24,746 nucleotides of DNA, taken from positions 1 to 24,746 of the IMG/VR virus record IMGVR_UViG_3300012000_000119. The stretch is one strand, 5' to 3'. This DNA comes from a virus. The position numbers and the translations under genes were made by a program. Shown here one piece after another: positions 22,612-24,746 of this stretch (the first letter of the stretch is position 1; every line of letters starts with the position of its first letter). The notes under the pieces were generated by a model. That model was given only the letters and a program-made list of their open reading frames with translations. It made no database searches and had not been told where the DNA came from.

Positions 22612-23763
22612 TCAGAGGAGTCCGGCCCGTTTTGCTTGCTGGGTCAGACGTTGCTCGAATGTCATCGGCGCCTGTGCTGCACGAGGGTCGTCAGAGGCAG
22701 TCGCTCGACTGGGGTTCCTTGACGCTTCCCTCCTAAGAAACTCTATGTCCCTCTGGGCACGAGTTGTTGCATCGGGCTGCGCAGCCTGTGGCGCAGATGC
22801 GTCCGCAGGAGCGGCTTGAGCAACTGCACCGGCAGGAGCAAGTTGTGCGTTTTGCGCGGGTAAAACCGCCTCAAACGCGGTGCGCTGCTGCTGCTGCTGA
22901 CGAATGCCTTGCAGTTCGTTGTGCAGTGCATTTTCCAATTTCATCTCTGCAAAACGCCACCGCATTTCCGGTGACGTGATGCCGGCGTCCGCCGCCTCCT
23001 TGATGTACCCCTGCACGGCGAGCCCGTAGCGAGTCGGCTTGCCTTCGGCGTCGTACAGCCAGTCAGCGTTGTCTCGTTCAAGGGTCGAGACGTACTGCTC
23101 CTCCTGTACCGCCTGAAACTGCTCCTGCACGATCTGCTGCGCCTGACGATTCGCGATCTCGCTCACCATCGGCCCGAGAGCCTCGATGGGATTCGAGAGG
23201 AACTTCTGCGCGAAATCCGCCTTGTACTTGAGGTACTCGTACAGGGAGTGCTTGGCGTCGAGCGGAGCCTCCGGCGAGATGACCTCTCGGCCGCTCTCGT
23301 CGCGCACGAGGTACTGCTTGTACGACTCGCGCAGTTCCGGCGGGTTCCAGAACTTCTGGAGCGCATCCTGCACGCTGGGCTGCTGCGCTTGCGGGGCAGG
23401 AGCCTGCGCTTGCGGCTGCTGCTGGCCGCGCGACGCCATCCACTGCTCGAACTCCGGGCGGTGCTGGAGGTACTGCTGCGCGTAGGGGATGTACTGCTGG
23501 TACTGCTGGAGCCGCTGCGTGGCGGATCGCTCGCGCTCCATCGACTCGTACAGGCGACGAGCGATGGCGAGGTCGTCTTGCCCGCGAAAGTCCGGCAGGG
23601 CGCGAAAGGCGTCCCACAGATTCTGCTGCGCCTGCTGCTGCGGCGCTGCGGGCTGCGCTTCCGTCTGCGGCTCCGGCGAGACGGCAGACTCTGCGGACTG
23701 ATCGACTGGCGAATCGTTTGGCGTTTCGACTTCCGAATCGGCGACCAGAGTGTCCTCTGACAT
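22612..23763 (-). CDS. Scaffolding protein candidate
   Basis: This 383-residue protein lies immediately upstream of the major capsid gene. It is highly hydrophilic: an acidic Ser/Glu/Pro-rich N-terminus (SEDTLVADSEVETPND), Gln/Ala-rich linkers (PQQQAQQ, QQPQAQAPAPQAQQ), and long helices (ERERSATQRLQQYQQYI, NRQAQQIVQEQFQAVQEEQY). The C-terminal region is also helical and ends basic (FEQRLTQQAKRAGLL), where scaffolds often bind the coat protein. There are no cysteines and no visible protease motif. GAGG five bases before the ATG supports the start. Position, low complexity and helical content fit a scaffold; a peptidase-scaffold fusion is not supported. Confidence 0.8.
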   Translation of the reverse strand: MSEDTLVADSEVETPNDSPVDQSAESAVSPEPQTEAQPAAPQQQAQQNLWDAFRALPDFRGQDDLAIARRLYESMERERSATQRLQQYQQYIPYAQQYLQHRPEFEQWMASRGQQQPQAQAPAPQAQQPSVQDALQKFWNPPELRESYKQYLVRDESGREVISPEAPLDAKHSLYEYLKYKADFAQKFLSNPIEALGPMVSEIANRQAQQIVQEQFQAVQEEQYVSTLERDNADWLYDAEGKPTRYGLAVQGYIKEAADAGITSPEMRWRFAEMKLENALHNELQGIRQQQQQRTAFEAVLPAQNAQLAPAGAVAQAAPADASAPQAAQPDATTRAQRDIEFLRREASRNPSRATASDDPRAAQAPMTFEQRLTQQAKRAGLL

Positions 23764-23802
23764 GAATGCCTCGTGGGGTCAGCGTCAGCAGGTGCTTGGG
23801 CG

Positions 23803-24746
23803 CTACTGCTTGTAGCCGCGCGGATACTGCGGCTGCGTCAAACCCTGCATCAGTCGACTGTAGGCACTCTGATCTGCTGTCGATACACCGGCCGCATTGT
23901 CCTGTCGGTACATCTGGGCCTGTTCGCGCTGCACCTGTCGCTGTACTTCCGGCGGCACGCGCTCCTCGTCGGACGGCATCGTGTCCGGGCGGCGGAAGCC
24001 GGCCGTGAAGTAGCCCTGCTCGCTGGGCATTCCTGCTGCGAAACCAGCCGACATCCCTCCGGACAGGGCGGCGTCCTGCATCGTGTCGTACGCAGCGCCG
24101 CGAGCCACTGCGCGCACGCCAGAAGTGGGCAGGCCCAGAAAAGCCAGCGCTTGAGTGCCGTCCAAACTCGACACCACCCCCTCGCCCACCGCGCCGCCAA
24201 ACGGGCCCACATCGAAGCCAGTGCGCTGGTAGACGCTATTGCGCACGGAGGGCGGCTCCGCAGCGGCGACCTGCTCGATCAAGCGCCGGACGGCCGAGTC
24301 CTTCTGCTGCGCATCGGCGCCGGACGGGATGTCGAGTATTTGGACGGGCAGGTGCGGGCGGTGGACGGTGCGAAGCCGGTAGTTGGCCTGCGCAGCCTCG
24401 CCGGCGCTCTCTGCGCCGCCCAGAGTGTGGCGGATTCGGTCCGGAATCCCAGCCTCCGTGAACTCGAACGCCTTACCGACTGGCGTGTCTGGGTTCGTCA
24501 ATGCGTTCATCACCGCATTGCCAACCCCGCCGTGCCGGCTGTACGTGCCGGTGTTCCAGTCGCGCCTGTAGAGCGGGGAGTTGTTGCTGGAGTCCCAGTA
24601 ATTCAGCGCCGCCAGCAGGTTTTGGCCGGCGAGGTACTTTGGGCTGTCGCCTCGCGTCACGTCCGTGCCGTCCGCAGCCGCCATCGAGGCGCCCGCAAGA
24701 CGCAGCCGCTCGTCGCCCGGCAGCCCCTCCCTGTCGCCGCCTGCCC
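23803..24746 (-). CDS. Unknown protein, partial (5' end beyond window)
   Basis: The minus-strand frame is open from the window edge to the TAG at 23803-23805. An internal ATG at 24682-24684 has no ribosome site, and the 20 codons upstream of it read as ordinary coding sequence. I therefore treat the gene as starting outside the window, with 313 complete codons seen. The product is Gly/Ala/Ser-rich, with a Tyr/Asn/Trp region (ALNYWDSSNNSPLYRRDWNT), a glycine-rich middle (DVGPFGGAVGEGVVSSLDG) and a polar Gln/Arg C-terminus. It is the gene before the scaffold, separated by 39 nt. A structural or internal virion role is possible; I recognise no family. Confidence 0.8.
   Translation of the reverse strand, partial: AGGDREGLPGDERLRLAGASMAAADGTDVTRGDSPKYLAGQNLLAALNYWDSSNNSPLYRRDWNTGTYSRHGGVGNAVMNALTNPDTPVGKAFEFTEAGIPDRIRHTLGGAESAGEAAQANYRLRTVHRPHLPVQILDIPSGADAQQKDSAVRRLIEQVAAAEPPSVRNSVYQRTGFDVGPFGGAVGEGVVSSLDGTQALAFLGLPTSGVRAVARGAAYDTMQDAALSGGMSAGFAAGMPSEQGYFTAGFRRPDTMPSDEERVPPEVQRQVQREQAQMYRQDNAAGVSTADQSAYSRLMQGLTQPQYPRGYKQ

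Noticed and set aside
21601-22722. 373-codon plus-strand frame opposite the capsid gene
   Set aside because: Shadow of the major capsid gene; Arg/His/Val-rich, without coherent domains.
23380-23660. CTG/CAG-type short repeats
   Set aside because: They encode Gln/Ala runs of the scaffold in frame, so they are codon-level low complexity and not a repeat element or array.

Overview
This window is a stretch of a tailed double-stranded DNA phage (or prophage) structural region. It is GC-rich and uses the standard genetic code. All 26 genes that I can support lie on the minus strand, so the order of transcription runs from high to low coordinates. Genes are packed with 1-, 4-, 8-, 13- and 17-nt overlaps or gaps of a few bases. 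The largest non-coding gap is about 65 nt, so no stretch over 300 bases lacks a gene. I saw no tRNA, integrase, transposase, CRISPR array, replication gene or lysis gene. Both window edges cut through open reading frames.

Layout in the direction of transcription. (1) Capsid module, 24746-20919: a partial unknown gene, a scaffolding protein, the major capsid protein and a decoration-type protein, closed by a strong intrinsic terminator at 20853-20892. (2) Packaging and portal module, 20852-16092: a small gene, a zinc-ribbon protein (possible small terminase), the large terminase, a small SH3-like/coiled-coil protein and the portal. (3) Small virion proteins and fibres, 16095-12099: two unknowns, a fibre with HxH motifs and a five-FnIII-domain adhesion protein. 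(4) Short-tail module, 12038-7077: a head-tail adaptor candidate, then what I read as a tail nozzle (beta-propeller) protein split over three consecutive genes. (5) Distal module, 7084-1: an unknown, an 867-residue protein with about 120 cysteines, a two-part Cys-containing protein, a run of small Q/A-rich helical proteins (ejection-protein candidates), an acidic protein and a partial gene at the window edge.

The adaptor plus nozzle, with no tape measure, tail tube or sheath, points to a podovirus-like virion. The host cannot be read from the sequence. The Cys-rich CC-x-G-x-C style and a CCLP...C..LGGT...C...CC module recall proteins I associate with Planctomycetes and viruses around them; that is an impression to be tested. 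Capsid genes precede terminase and portal, the reverse of the commonest order.

The most unusual points are: the three-way split of the nozzle, with an Ig-like domain inserted at one break and a UCC-UGA-C sequence there that could allow +1 frameshifting; the giant cysteine-rich virion-cluster protein; a hairpin that sequesters a start codon and its ribosome site; and a recurrent TGACGCATG start-codon context.
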